This document shows positions 10,479 to 17,013 of a stretch of 49,560 nt of DNA, piece after piece; the stretch's first letter is position 1; each line of letters starts with the position of its first letter. This DNA is from Pseudomonas grimontii. GTDB taxonomy: Bacteria; Pseudomonadota; Gammaproteobacteria; Pseudomonadales; Pseudomonadaceae. A program made the translations under genes and the position numbers. The stretch lies in NCBI RefSeq assembly GCF_007858185.1, contig NZ_VFES01000035.1, positions 1-49,560 on the forward strand, given 5' to 3'. Under the pieces are notes generated by a model. That model was not told where the DNA came from, searched no databases, and saw nothing but the letters and a program-made list of their open reading frames with translations.

Positions 10479-12173
10479 TTAGAAACCCATGCTCAAGTGT
10501 TCAGCGATAGGCCCCAGCGCCAGCGTCGGCAGGAAAGTCAGGCCGCCCACCAGCAAAATGGTCACGGTCAACAGGGTCACGAACAGCGGACCATGGGTCG
10601 GGAAGCTGTTCTGACCAATCGGTGCGGTCTTCTTCATCGCCAGGCTGCCGGCCAGGGCCAGTATCGGGAGGATGTAGCCGAAACGGCCGATCAACATGCC
10701 CAGGCCGAGCATCAGGTTATGGAACGGTGTGTTGGCACTGAGGCCCGCAAACGCCGAGCCGTTGTTGGCACCCGCCGAGGTGTAGGCATAGAGCAACTGG
10801 CTAAACCCGTGGGGGCCTGGGTTGCTGATGGCGCTGGCCGGCCCCGGCAGGCTGGCGGCGATGGCGCTGAGAACGAGCACGCCGACAGGCATCACCAACA
10901 GGGTCACGACCAGCAATTGCACTTCCTTGGCCTGTAGCTTCTTGCCCAAGTACTCCGGAGTGCGGCCGATCATCAGGCCGGCAAGGAACACCGCGATCAA
11001 CACGTTGAGCAACATGCCGTACATACCGGCGCCGACACCGCCGAAGATCACTTCGCCCACCATCATGTTGACCAGCGCCACCATGCCACTAAGAGGGCTG
11101 AGGCTGTCTTGCATGCCGTTGACCGAACCGTTGGACGCCGCCGTAGTCGTGACCGACCACAACACCGTGCCGGTGGTACCGAAGCGCGCCTCCTTACCTT
11201 CCAGCGGTGCGGTTTGCTCCACGGCGGGGTTGTTCAGGGTCGGGTTGGGCTGGTATTCGGACCACAGCGAAGTCGCGCCGCCGATCAGGAACAGCGCCAG
11301 CATGCACCCCAGGATGGCGCGGCTCTGACGCAGGTCTTTCACGTAGTGGCCAAAGGTGAATACCAATGCCGCCGGGATCAGGATGATCGATGCCACTTCA
11401 AACAGGTTGGCCCAGGCCGTCGGGTCTTCGAACGGATGCGCCGAGTTGACCCCGAAGAAGCCCCCGCCGTTGGTGCCCAACTGCTTGATCGCAATCTGGC
11501 TGGCCGCCGGGCCCAGGGGGATGACTTGGTCCACACCCTGCATCGTCACGGCATCGACGTAGTGCGCGAAGGTTTGTGGCACGCCCTGCCACACCAGGAA
11601 CAACGCCAGCACCAGGCACAACGGCAACAGGCCGTAGAGGGTGGCGCGGGTCATGTCGACCCAGAAGTTACCCAGCGTCTTGGTGGATTTGCGACCGATC
11701 CCACGGCACAGCGCGACCAGGACGGCCAAGCCGGTAGCCGCACTGACGAAGTTCTGCACCGTCAGGCCGGCCATCTGGCTGAGGTAGCTCAGGGACGCCT
11801 CACCGCTGTAGGACTGCCAGTTGGTGTTGGTCATGAAGCTGACCGCCGTATTGAAGGCCAACGTCCATTCCTGCCCCGGCAATTTCTGCGGGTTCAGTGG
11901 GAGATAGTCCTGGAACAGCAGGATCGCGAACAACAGCAAAAAACCCGCGAGGTTGAACGCGAGCAAGGCCAGCATGTATTTCTGCCAGCTTTGCTCCTGC
12001 TCCTGATCCACCCCGGCGACGCGATAACACACGCGCTCGACCGGGCCCAGCACCGGGCTGAGCCAGGTACGCTGGCCTTCCATTACCTTGTAATAGAACC
12101 GCCCCAGGAACGGCGCCGGTACCAGTACCACGGCAAAGAAGGCAATGATCAGCCAATAGTCATAACTGTGCAT
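10479..12173 (-). CDS. kdpA: KdpA, potassium-binding channel-like subunit
   Basis: A 564-residue polytopic membrane protein with about ten helices. KdpA belongs to the superfamily of K+ transporters and has four selectivity-filter-like loops; here SFMTNTNWQSYSGE, LGTNGGGFFGVNSAHPFEDP, and TSAGANNGSAFAGL are visible, the Gly-rich loops that bind K+. It selects and passes K+ in the KdpFABC complex at very high affinity. It follows kdpF by nine bases. Confidence 0.97.
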   Translation of the reverse strand: MHSYDYWLIIAFFAVVLVPAPFLGRFYYKVMEGQRTWLSPVLGPVERVCYRVAGVDQEQEQSWQKYMLALLAFNLAGFLLLFAILLFQDYLPLNPQKLPGQEWTLAFNTAVSFMTNTNWQSYSGEASLSYLSQMAGLTVQNFVSAATGLAVLVALCRGIGRKSTKTLGNFWVDMTRATLYGLLPLCLVLALFLVWQGVPQTFAHYVDAVTMQGVDQVIPLGPAASQIAIKQLGTNGGGFFGVNSAHPFEDPTAWANLFEVASIILIPAALVFTFGHYVKDLRQSRAILGCMLALFLIGGATSLWSEYQPNPTLNNPAVEQTAPLEGKEARFGTTGTVLWSVTTTAASNGSVNGMQDSLSPLSGMVALVNMMVGEVIFGGVGAGMYGMLLNVLIAVFLAGLMIGRTPEYLGKKLQAKEVQLLVVTLLVMPVGVLVLSAIAASLPGPASAISNPGPHGFSQLLYAYTSAGANNGSAFAGLSANTPFHNLMLGLGMLIGRFGYILPILALAGSLAMKKTAPIGQNSFPTHGPLFVTLLTVTILLVGGLTFLPTLALGPIAEHLSMGF

Positions 12174-12182
12174 GGCCAGCTC

Positions 12183-12272
12183 CTAGTTCCGATCCGCGCG
12201 TAACAGCGCAACCAGCAGATAAATGAACAGCGCCACGGCCAATAGCAGTGACACCCCGTCCAGAACGCTCAT
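12183..12272 (-). CDS. kdpF: KdpF, small membrane subunit
   Basis: A 29-residue single-helix peptide, MSVLDGVSLLLAVALFIYLL followed by VALLRADRN. Its size, the C-terminal LLRA(D/E) ending and its place just before kdpA identify KdpF, which stabilises the KdpABC complex. ATG 12272 follows GGAGAG. It is the first gene of the operon. A longer reading frame upstream in phase is not supported because it runs through the regulatory region and a REP pair. Confidence 0.93.
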   Translation of the reverse strand: MSVLDGVSLLLAVALFIYLLVALLRADRN

Positions 12273-12328
12273 GGAAGTCTCTCCGTTTAGCGGCGAGTGC
12301 CGCGTGTGGGGCAATTGTCGGCAGGAGT

Positions 12329-12380
12329 GGCGTAAAGGAACGAGAGCGACGGGGTGGGCGGGGCGTAAAGATGGCGTAAA
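12329..12380 (-). promoter_or_regulatory. Probable KdpE operator: three phased TTTACGCC repeats upstream of kdpF
   Basis: On the minus strand TTTACGCC occurs at 12380-12373, 12369-12362 and 12336-12329. The first two start 11 bases apart and the third 33 bases further, so all lie on the same helix face. OmpR-family regulators such as KdpE bind direct repeats with this period, and E. coli KdpE binds TTTATA and TTTACA half-sites five bases apart, followed by a CCCCGCCC stretch; here TTTACG-N5-TTTACG is also followed by CCCCGCCC. The sites lie about 57-108 bases before the kdpF ATG. The similarity to the E. coli site is from memory. Confidence 0.6.
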
Positions 12381-12431
12381 GAGTGGGTTTATGCGGGGTT
12401 TACACTGCGGGTTTCCAGCGTCTGGGCGGGC

Positions 12432-12520
12432 GCTATCGGGAGCAAGCCCCCTCCCACACTTGACCGAGTTGTCATGCCGAGCGCCAGTCAACCTGTGGGA
12501 GGGGGCTTGCTCCCGATAGC
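12432..12520. repeat. REP pair (REPIN) upstream of the kdp operon
   Basis: GCTATCGGGAGCAAGCCCCC on the left and GGGGGCTTGCTCCCGATAGC on the right are inverted REP copies, each carrying CTCCCACA or TGTGGGAG on the inner side. They are separated by about 35 bases. It belongs to the same family as the pair between kdpC and kdpD. It lies between the divergent kdp and ethanolamine-permease control regions. Confidence 0.9.
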
Positions 12521-12627
12521 GTCGGCACCGTCACCGCCGCACCTATCTGGTGCGACGCCGGCAAATTTCAAACGCCAAACCGTCCCCCACACGACAGTTG
12601 CGCCGCTTTACGACAATGATTCTCAGG

Positions 12628-12644
12628 CTGGCATGGCCGCTGCA
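12628..12644 (+). promoter_or_regulatory. Sigma-54-type promoter of the ethanolamine permease gene
   Basis: CTGGCATGGCCGCTGCA matches the -24/-12 consensus TGGCACG-N4-TTGCA, with GG and GC at the fixed spacing. It lies 42 bases before the permease ATG. In P. aeruginosa the eat-eutBC genes are activated by the enhancer-binding protein EatR with sigma-54, which agrees with such a promoter here. Confidence 0.6.
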
Positions 12645-12685
12645 ACACCTTGAATCATTCCAAACCGTTCAGGGAGCGCAGCACG

Positions 12686-14050
12686 ATGAACACACAACTC
12701 AAACCCACCTTGGGCACCCTGCATTTATGGGGCATTGCCGTCGGGCTGGTGATTTCCGGGGAATACTTCGGCTGGAGCTACGGCTGGGGCGTGGCCGGGA
12801 CCTTGGGCTTCCTGGTGACCTCGTTGATGGTCGCCGCGATGTACACCTGCTTTATCTTCAGTTTCACCGAGCTGACTACCGCCATTCCTCACGCAGGCGG
12901 GCCGTTTGCGTACAGTCGTCGCGCCTTTGGTGAGAAAGGCGGCTTGATCGCGGGCCTCGCCACACTGATTGAGTTTGTCTTCGCTCCGCCTGCCATCGCC
13001 TTGGCTATCGGCGCCTATCTGAATGTGCAGTTCCCGGCCCTGGACCCCAAACACGCGGCCGTCGGTGCCTACATCGTCTTCATGGGCCTGAACATTCTTG
13101 GCGTGAAACTCGCCGCCACCTTCGAATTGGTGGTGTGCGTGCTCGCCGTCGCTGAATTGCTGGTGTTCATGGGGGTGGTCGCGCCCGCGTTCAGCTTCAG
13201 CAACTTTGCCTTGAATGGCTGGGCCGGTTCCGACACCTTCGGCGCCCCGGCGATTGCCGGGATGTTCGCGGCGATTCCGTTTGCCATCTGGTTCTTCCTG
13301 GCCATCGAAGGCGCGGCCATGGCGGCCGAAGAAGCGAAAGATCCGAAACGCACCATTCCAAAGGCCTACATCAGCGGCATCCTGACCCTGGTGATCCTGG
13401 CCATGGGCGTGATGTTCTTCGCCGGTGGCGTCGGCGACTGGCGCACCCTGTCGAACATCAACGATCCGCTGCCGCAGGCGATGAAAACCGTGGTGGGCGA
13501 CAGCTCCGGCTGGCTGCACATGCTGGTATGGATCGGCCTGTTCGGCCTGGTGGCGAGCTTCCACGGCATTATCCTGGGCTATTCGCGCCAGTTCTTCGCC
13601 CTGGCCCGCGCTGGTTACCTGCCATCTTTCCTCGCCAAATTGTCGCGCTTTCAGACACCACACCGGGCAATCATCGCTGGCGGCGTGGTCGGCATCGCCG
13701 CCATTTACAGCGACGGCCTGATCAACCTCGGTGGGATGACCCTGACCGCGGCGATGATCACCATGGCGGTGTTCGGCGCCATCGTGATGTACATCATGAG
13801 CATGCTCAGCCTGTTCAAACTGCGTAAGACCGAACCGCTGCTGGAACGTACCTTCCGCGCGCCGGGTTATCCGATCGTGCCCGGCATTGCGTTGGTGCTG
13901 GCTGTGGTGTGCCTGGTGGCCATGGCGTGGTTCAACACGCTGATCGGGCTGATCTTCCTCGGCTTTATGGCAGTAGGTTTCATCTACTTCCAAATGACCG
14001 CGCAGGACCGTGCCGATGCACCGGCAGATGCAATGTTGACCGGGCTCTAA
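12686..14050 (+). CDS. eat: Ethanolamine permease (APC superfamily)
   Basis: A 454-residue protein with about twelve membrane helices. The opening LHLWGIAVGLVISGEYFGWSYGWG is the diagnostic N-terminus of ethanolamine permeases, a branch of the amino acid/polyamine/organocation family; VISGEYFGW holds the unwound first helix that binds substrate. It imports ethanolamine as carbon and nitrogen source. ATG 12686 follows GGGAGCG; an earlier in-frame ATG at 12650 lacks a ribosome site and lies next to the sigma-54 promoter. The lyase genes eutBC are not in this window, so catabolism must be encoded elsewhere. Confidence 0.88.
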   Translation: MNTQLKPTLGTLHLWGIAVGLVISGEYFGWSYGWGVAGTLGFLVTSLMVAAMYTCFIFSFTELTTAIPHAGGPFAYSRRAFGEKGGLIAGLATLIEFVFAPPAIALAIGAYLNVQFPALDPKHAAVGAYIVFMGLNILGVKLAATFELVVCVLAVAELLVFMGVVAPAFSFSNFALNGWAGSDTFGAPAIAGMFAAIPFAIWFFLAIEGAAMAAEEAKDPKRTIPKAYISGILTLVILAMGVMFFAGGVGDWRTLSNINDPLPQAMKTVVGDSSGWLHMLVWIGLFGLVASFHGIILGYSRQFFALARAGYLPSFLAKLSRFQTPHRAIIAGGVVGIAAIYSDGLINLGGMTLTAAMITMAVFGAIVMYIMSMLSLFKLRKTEPLLERTFRAPGYPIVPGIALVLAVVCLVAMAWFNTLIGLIFLGFMAVGFIYFQMTAQDRADAPADAMLTGL

Positions 14051-14115
14051 GGTTTCGAGGCAGAACGGGCCTACACTGAACTACTCAGAAAGCCCGTAAC
14101 TCAAAGTAGTTATTA

Positions 14116-14137
14116 CCGTGGGAAAATTCTCCCACGG
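14116..14137 (+). terminator. Hairpin after the ethanolamine permease gene
   Basis: CCGTGGGA and TCCCACGG form a perfect eight-pair stem around AAATTC. It stands 66 bases after the permease stop and 23 bases before the DUF2897 start. No T-run follows, so it may reduce rather than end transcription, or stabilise the upstream message. Confidence 0.45.
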
Positions 14138-14160
14138 CAATCTGCCTCAAGGAGAGCGTT

Positions 14161-14328
14161 ATGCCGTGGTATGCGTGGTTGATTATGGTAGTTGCGATCG
14201 GGTCGATCGTCGGAGGGCTGATGATGCTGCGTGACAGCGCCAACAAGGTGGAGCTCACCGACGAACAACTCAAACGCGTGGCCGAGCGCAACGCCCAGGC
14301 GGACTCCAAGGACGCGCAGGACCGCTAG
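14161..14328 (+). CDS. DUF2897 family small membrane peptide
   Basis: A 55-residue peptide beginning MPWYAWLIMVVAIGSIVGGL, a single N-terminal membrane helix, followed by a charged tail (LMMLRDSANKVELTDEQLKRVAERNAQADSKDAQDR) that ends in the cytoplasm. This is a conserved Pseudomonas family, DUF2897, with no known function. It has a strong AAGGAGAG ribosome site nine bases before the ATG. It lies 110 bases after the permease gene on the same strand and is convergent with the DUF1989 gene six bases beyond its stop. Confidence 0.88.
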   Translation: MPWYAWLIMVVAIGSIVGGLMMLRDSANKVELTDEQLKRVAERNAQADSKDAQDR

Positions 14329-14334
14329 GACCGT

Positions 14335-15183
14335 TTACTCCCAATCCGCCTTGGCAATCTGCAAACCGTGCTGCCCCTTATAGGCAGCACGCTGCGGCTG
14401 GCTCCAGCCGTTCAGCAACTCATCTTCCAACCGGTAAATCTCCACTCCCAGCGGACGGCACACCGTCAGCGGGTCCTGTGCATCCGGCCCCCACATCGGC
14501 AGCGACAAATCCCCGCCCGGGCACGTCGACAGCGCGCAGAGCAAATCAATCTCGGCAAAGAACTCCAGGTAATCGCCCTTCTGCGCCGGGCAGGCTTTCA
14601 TGAAGTACATGCCGTCATGATTGAGCCCGGTGCACTGGAAAATATTCAGCACGTCATGCACGTCGAATTCCGTCAGACCGTGGGGTAAAACCGCGCGGGT
14701 CAGGTTCGAGTGGCAATGGTGGTGGAAGTCCTCGCCCGTGAGCATGCGGTTCACATAAGGATCGCAGCGCGTGCCGAGCAGATCGTGCAGGCGGCCACCG
14801 TGCTCATCAATGCCGTAACTGGCCAGGCTGTCATCAGTGATGGTCACAAGAGGGCGCAGAAACGGCAGGTTCGACCACAGCCGATCATGGGTGCTCACAT
14901 GGGCGCCCTGCAGTTGGCGCGTGCGCGCCGCCCACAGGCGTTCACGGGGATCGTTGGCGTTCCACACGTTAAAGTCCCCCACCTGCGGGCCCACCGGCGT
15001 GGTGACACGAAACACATGCCCGGCGGGCACCTTCCACGCCCTGCCCGTACGAATCGGCACTTCAAACTGCTCGATCAGCGTGCGTTGATCCGTGTTGTTG
15101 CGAATCCGTTCATAGAACGCTGTGTCGACCTGCAGCGCCGAGCCTTTGCTGACCTGATAAGCGGCCGGATAGTCTTTGTACAT
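14335..15183 (-). CDS. DUF1989 / urea carboxylase-associated family protein
   Basis: A 282-residue protein. The DUF1989 core is visible: KVPAGHVFRVTTPVGPQVGDFNVWNANDP near residues 50-80, then LTRAVLPHGLTEFDVHDVLNIFQCTGLNHDG and KGDYLEFFAEIDLLCALSTCPGGDLS, where the two Cys in CALSTCPGGD and a nearby acid are the likely metal ligands of the family. Members accompany urea carboxylase or amino-group catabolism, but the reaction is not established. It follows its GntR-type regulator by 15 bases on the same strand, so the two form an operon and the regulator likely controls this gene. Confidence 0.82.
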   Translation of the reverse strand: MYKDYPAAYQVSKGSALQVDTAFYERIRNNTDQRTLIEQFEVPIRTGRAWKVPAGHVFRVTTPVGPQVGDFNVWNANDPRERLWAARTRQLQGAHVSTHDRLWSNLPFLRPLVTITDDSLASYGIDEHGGRLHDLLGTRCDPYVNRMLTGEDFHHHCHSNLTRAVLPHGLTEFDVHDVLNIFQCTGLNHDGMYFMKACPAQKGDYLEFFAEIDLLCALSTCPGGDLSLPMWGPDAQDPLTVCRPLGVEIYRLEDELLNGWSQPQRAAYKGQHGLQIAKADWE

Positions 15184-15198
15184 GATGCAGATCCTCGA

Positions 15199-15843
15199 TT
15201 AGGGATGATTAAACAGGGCCAACGACAGGCGTTCCGAATCATCCAGGTACAGGCTCATCGCCTCCCCTGCCGCCGGTTTGTCCTGCTTGACCAGCAATTG
15301 ATAAAGCTCACGATCACGCTCCAACCAGGGCGACTGGAACCGTTGTTCATCGGGCGCGGCACAGAACACCAGACGCAGTTGGGCGATGACCTGGGCGAAA
15401 AACTCATCGAACAAAGGGCTGCGCATCAACCCGACAATGTGCTGATGAAACAGCAAACTGTGGGTGGCCACGGCGCGCCAATCCTCGCGCTCACGGGCCA
15501 GGGTGGTGGCGTCGATAGCGTTTTGCATGCGTTCGGATTGATCGTGCGTCAAGGCGCTGCTTTGGGCGATGGCCTGCAGCTCCAGAGTGCGGCGGACTAC
15601 AAACAGGTCACAGACTTCCTCCCGCTCCAACCGCCGGACCATAACGCCCTTGTTGCGCACATAACGGGTCAACCCCTCCTGCCCCAGACGGTGCAACGCT
15701 TCGCGAATCGTATTACGCGACGCACTGTAGGCCCTGACCAGATCCACCTCGACCAATGCCATGCCCGGCAATAACCGCCCGCCAATAATGTCGGCACGCA
15801 GTTCCAGGGCAATCTGATCGGCTAAAGACAAACTGAGCGTCAT
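15199..15843 (-). CDS. GntR-family transcriptional regulator, FadR subfamily (FCD domain)
   Basis: A 214-residue regulator. The N-terminal winged helix has LRADIIGGRLLPGMALVEVDLVRAYSASRNTIREALHRLGQEGL, the GntR signature with recognition helix SRNTIREAL. The C-terminal all-helical FCD domain (about 85-210) has RRTLELQA and HSLLFHQHIVGL, His/Asp positions that often bind a metal and a carboxylate ligand. ATG 15843 follows GAGGTGG; an in-frame ATG 24 bases upstream would run through the probable operator. It probably represses itself and the DUF1989 gene. The ligand is unknown. Confidence 0.88.
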   Translation of the reverse strand: MTLSLSLADQIALELRADIIGGRLLPGMALVEVDLVRAYSASRNTIREALHRLGQEGLTRYVRNKGVMVRRLEREEVCDLFVVRRTLELQAIAQSSALTHDQSERMQNAIDATTLAREREDWRAVATHSLLFHQHIVGLMRSPLFDEFFAQVIAQLRLVFCAAPDEQRFQSPWLERDRELYQLLVKQDKPAAGEAMSLYLDDSERLSLALFNHP

Positions 15844-15854
15844 GACCACCTCAC

Positions 15855-15869
15855 GATTGTTGAACAATC
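15855..15869. promoter_or_regulatory. Palindromic operator, FadR-type, in the leader of the GntR gene
   Basis: GATTGTTGAACAATC is a perfect 15-base palindrome around one central base. The core TTGT-N3-ACAA fits the TnGTnnnACnA pattern of FadR-subfamily GntR operators. It lies 12 bases upstream of the GntR ATG, directly before the ribosome site, a position suited to repression of its own gene. A second palindrome, CGTCTAGACG, lies at 15873-15882. Confidence 0.6.
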
Positions 15870-15974
15870 CTCCGTCTAGACGTAATCACATTTCATGCCA
15901 ACGCCCTAAACGCCGACGAAAGTGTAAAAAAGCTCAAGTTGGTTAAAATGCCAGCCTGCAACCGAGGCTGCCCT

Positions 15975-16553
15975 ATGCGTTATTCACAAAACCACAAAGC
16001 CCAGACCCACCAACGCATCATCAAGGAAGCGTCTGCACGCTTTCGCCGCGACGGCATCGACGCCACCGGCCTGCAGCCACTGATGAAAGCACTGAACCTG
16101 ACCCACGGCGGCTTTTACGCGCATTTTAAATCCAAGGGCGAATTGGTCGAGACAGCCCTACAGGCGGCGGCTGCAGACCTGAATGCCCATTGCGACATGC
16201 TGTTCAGCCAGGAGCAGCCGCTGGGCGCGTTTATCGACAGTTACCTGTCGGAATGGCACCTGACCTCCCCGGACCAGGGCTGCCCGTTGCCAACGATGTG
16301 TTCAGAACTGGGGCTGAGAGGCCAACCCAGTGCGACAACGGACCAAGTGCTCGACGCAAGGCTCAAGCAAATAGAAACGGCATTGGGAGAGGGGCGTTGC
16401 GATGCAGACAGCCTGGTGATGATGTCGACACTGGTGGGCGCCCTGGTGCTGGCCAGGAGTGTTGAAGACCCTCAATCGGCGAGACGGATCATGGACGTCG
16501 TGCGCGAAAGCCTGAAAACGCAAAACCCGGAGGATAAAAAGGCCGATCAATGA
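15975..16553 (+). CDS. TetR/AcrR-family transcriptional regulator
   Basis: A 192-residue regulator. The N-terminal TetR domain reads HQRIIKEASARFRRDGIDATGLQPLMKALNLTHGGFYAHFKSKGEL, with the GGFYAHF recognition helix. The C-terminal ligand domain includes SPDQGCPLPTMCSELGLRG, a pattern I associate with a large TetR group of unknown ligand. ATG 15975 follows GAGG at eight bases; an earlier in-frame ATG adds 12 residues of unlikely sequence. No obvious target gene is adjacent: the neighbours are a convergent comEA-like gene and a divergent GntR operon. Confidence 0.87.
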   Translation: MRYSQNHKAQTHQRIIKEASARFRRDGIDATGLQPLMKALNLTHGGFYAHFKSKGELVETALQAAAADLNAHCDMLFSQEQPLGAFIDSYLSEWHLTSPDQGCPLPTMCSELGLRGQPSATTDQVLDARLKQIETALGEGRCDADSLVMMSTLVGALVLARSVEDPQSARRIMDVVRESLKTQNPEDKKADQ

Positions 16554-16560
16554 CCGGCCT
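16540..16560. terminator. Bidirectional terminator between the TetR and comEA-like genes
   Basis: AGGCCG and CGGCCT form a stem around a nine-base loop that contains the TetR stop codon. On the minus strand the stem is followed by five T. It lies between convergent genes whose stops are 18 bases apart. Confidence 0.5.
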
Positions 16561-16570
16561 CTCGGGTGGA

Positions 16571-16903
16571 TCAGTTGATGGCCAGCCTATCGCGATTCTT
16601 CTCCAGCAACGCCTTGCCGATACCCTTCACTTCCAACAACTCATCCACCGCCGTGAACGGACCATTGCTTTCGCGATAAGCGACGATCGCCTTGGCTTTA
16701 GCGGCACCGATACCGAACAAGTCACGACGCAGGGTTTCGGCGTCGGCGGCGTTCAGGTTGACCTTGGCGGATTGCTCGGCCTGGGTCATCTGGGCGGTGA
16801 TAGGGGTTGGGGCTTCAGGTTTGATGGAGGGAGCTGCGGTGGTGGTGACGGAGAGGGTGGTGAGGAAGGCGAAGATTAGGGAGGTGAGGTAGGTGTTTTG
16901 CAT
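16571..16903 (-). CDS. ComEA-like helix-hairpin-helix protein, exported
   Basis: A 110-residue protein. It has an N-terminal signal peptide (MQNTYLTSLIFAFLTTLSVT to about residue 24), a Pro/Thr/Gln-rich linker, and a C-terminal tandem helix-hairpin-helix domain: VNLNAADAETLRRDLFGIGAAKAKAIVAYRESNGPF then VDELLEVKGIGKALLEKNRDRL. ComEA-type proteins bind double-stranded DNA in the periplasm during uptake. The start at 16903 follows GGAGCG. The same gene lies next to wbpM in P. aeruginosa, which anchors the left border of the O-antigen locus. Confidence 0.88.
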   Translation of the reverse strand: MQNTYLTSLIFAFLTTLSVTTTAAPSIKPEAPTPITAQMTQAEQSAKVNLNAADAETLRRDLFGIGAAKAKAIVAYRESNGPFTAVDELLEVKGIGKALLEKNRDRLAIN

Positions 16904-16930
16904 TGTGACGCTCCATGACATCGTTGAGAG

Positions 16931-16957
16931 AAAAGCAGCTTTTCCGAAGCTGCTTTT
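16931..16957 (-). terminator. Rho-independent terminator of the wbpM-like gene
   Basis: AAAAGCAGCTT and AAGCTGCTTTT form a perfect eleven-pair stem around a five-base loop, with T-rich ends on both strands. It lies 56 bases after the stop of the wbpM-like gene and upstream of the comEA-like gene, so it probably separates the O-antigen operon from its neighbour. Confidence 0.75.
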
Positions 16958-17013
16958 CAAACTTAGGTGATGTTGGGAGTTCGTCAAAAATGCTTGAGTA
17001 ACAGAGTGTTAAA

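Noticed and set aside
12183..12491. 102-codon version of kdpF
   Set aside because: The extension runs through the probable KdpE sites and a REP element; the 29-codon frame with GGAGAG is the known KdpF size.
12725..13993. 422-codon open frame on the minus strand opposite the ethanolamine permease
   Set aside because: Antisense shadow: His, Gln and Asp repeats mirror the membrane helices of the real gene.
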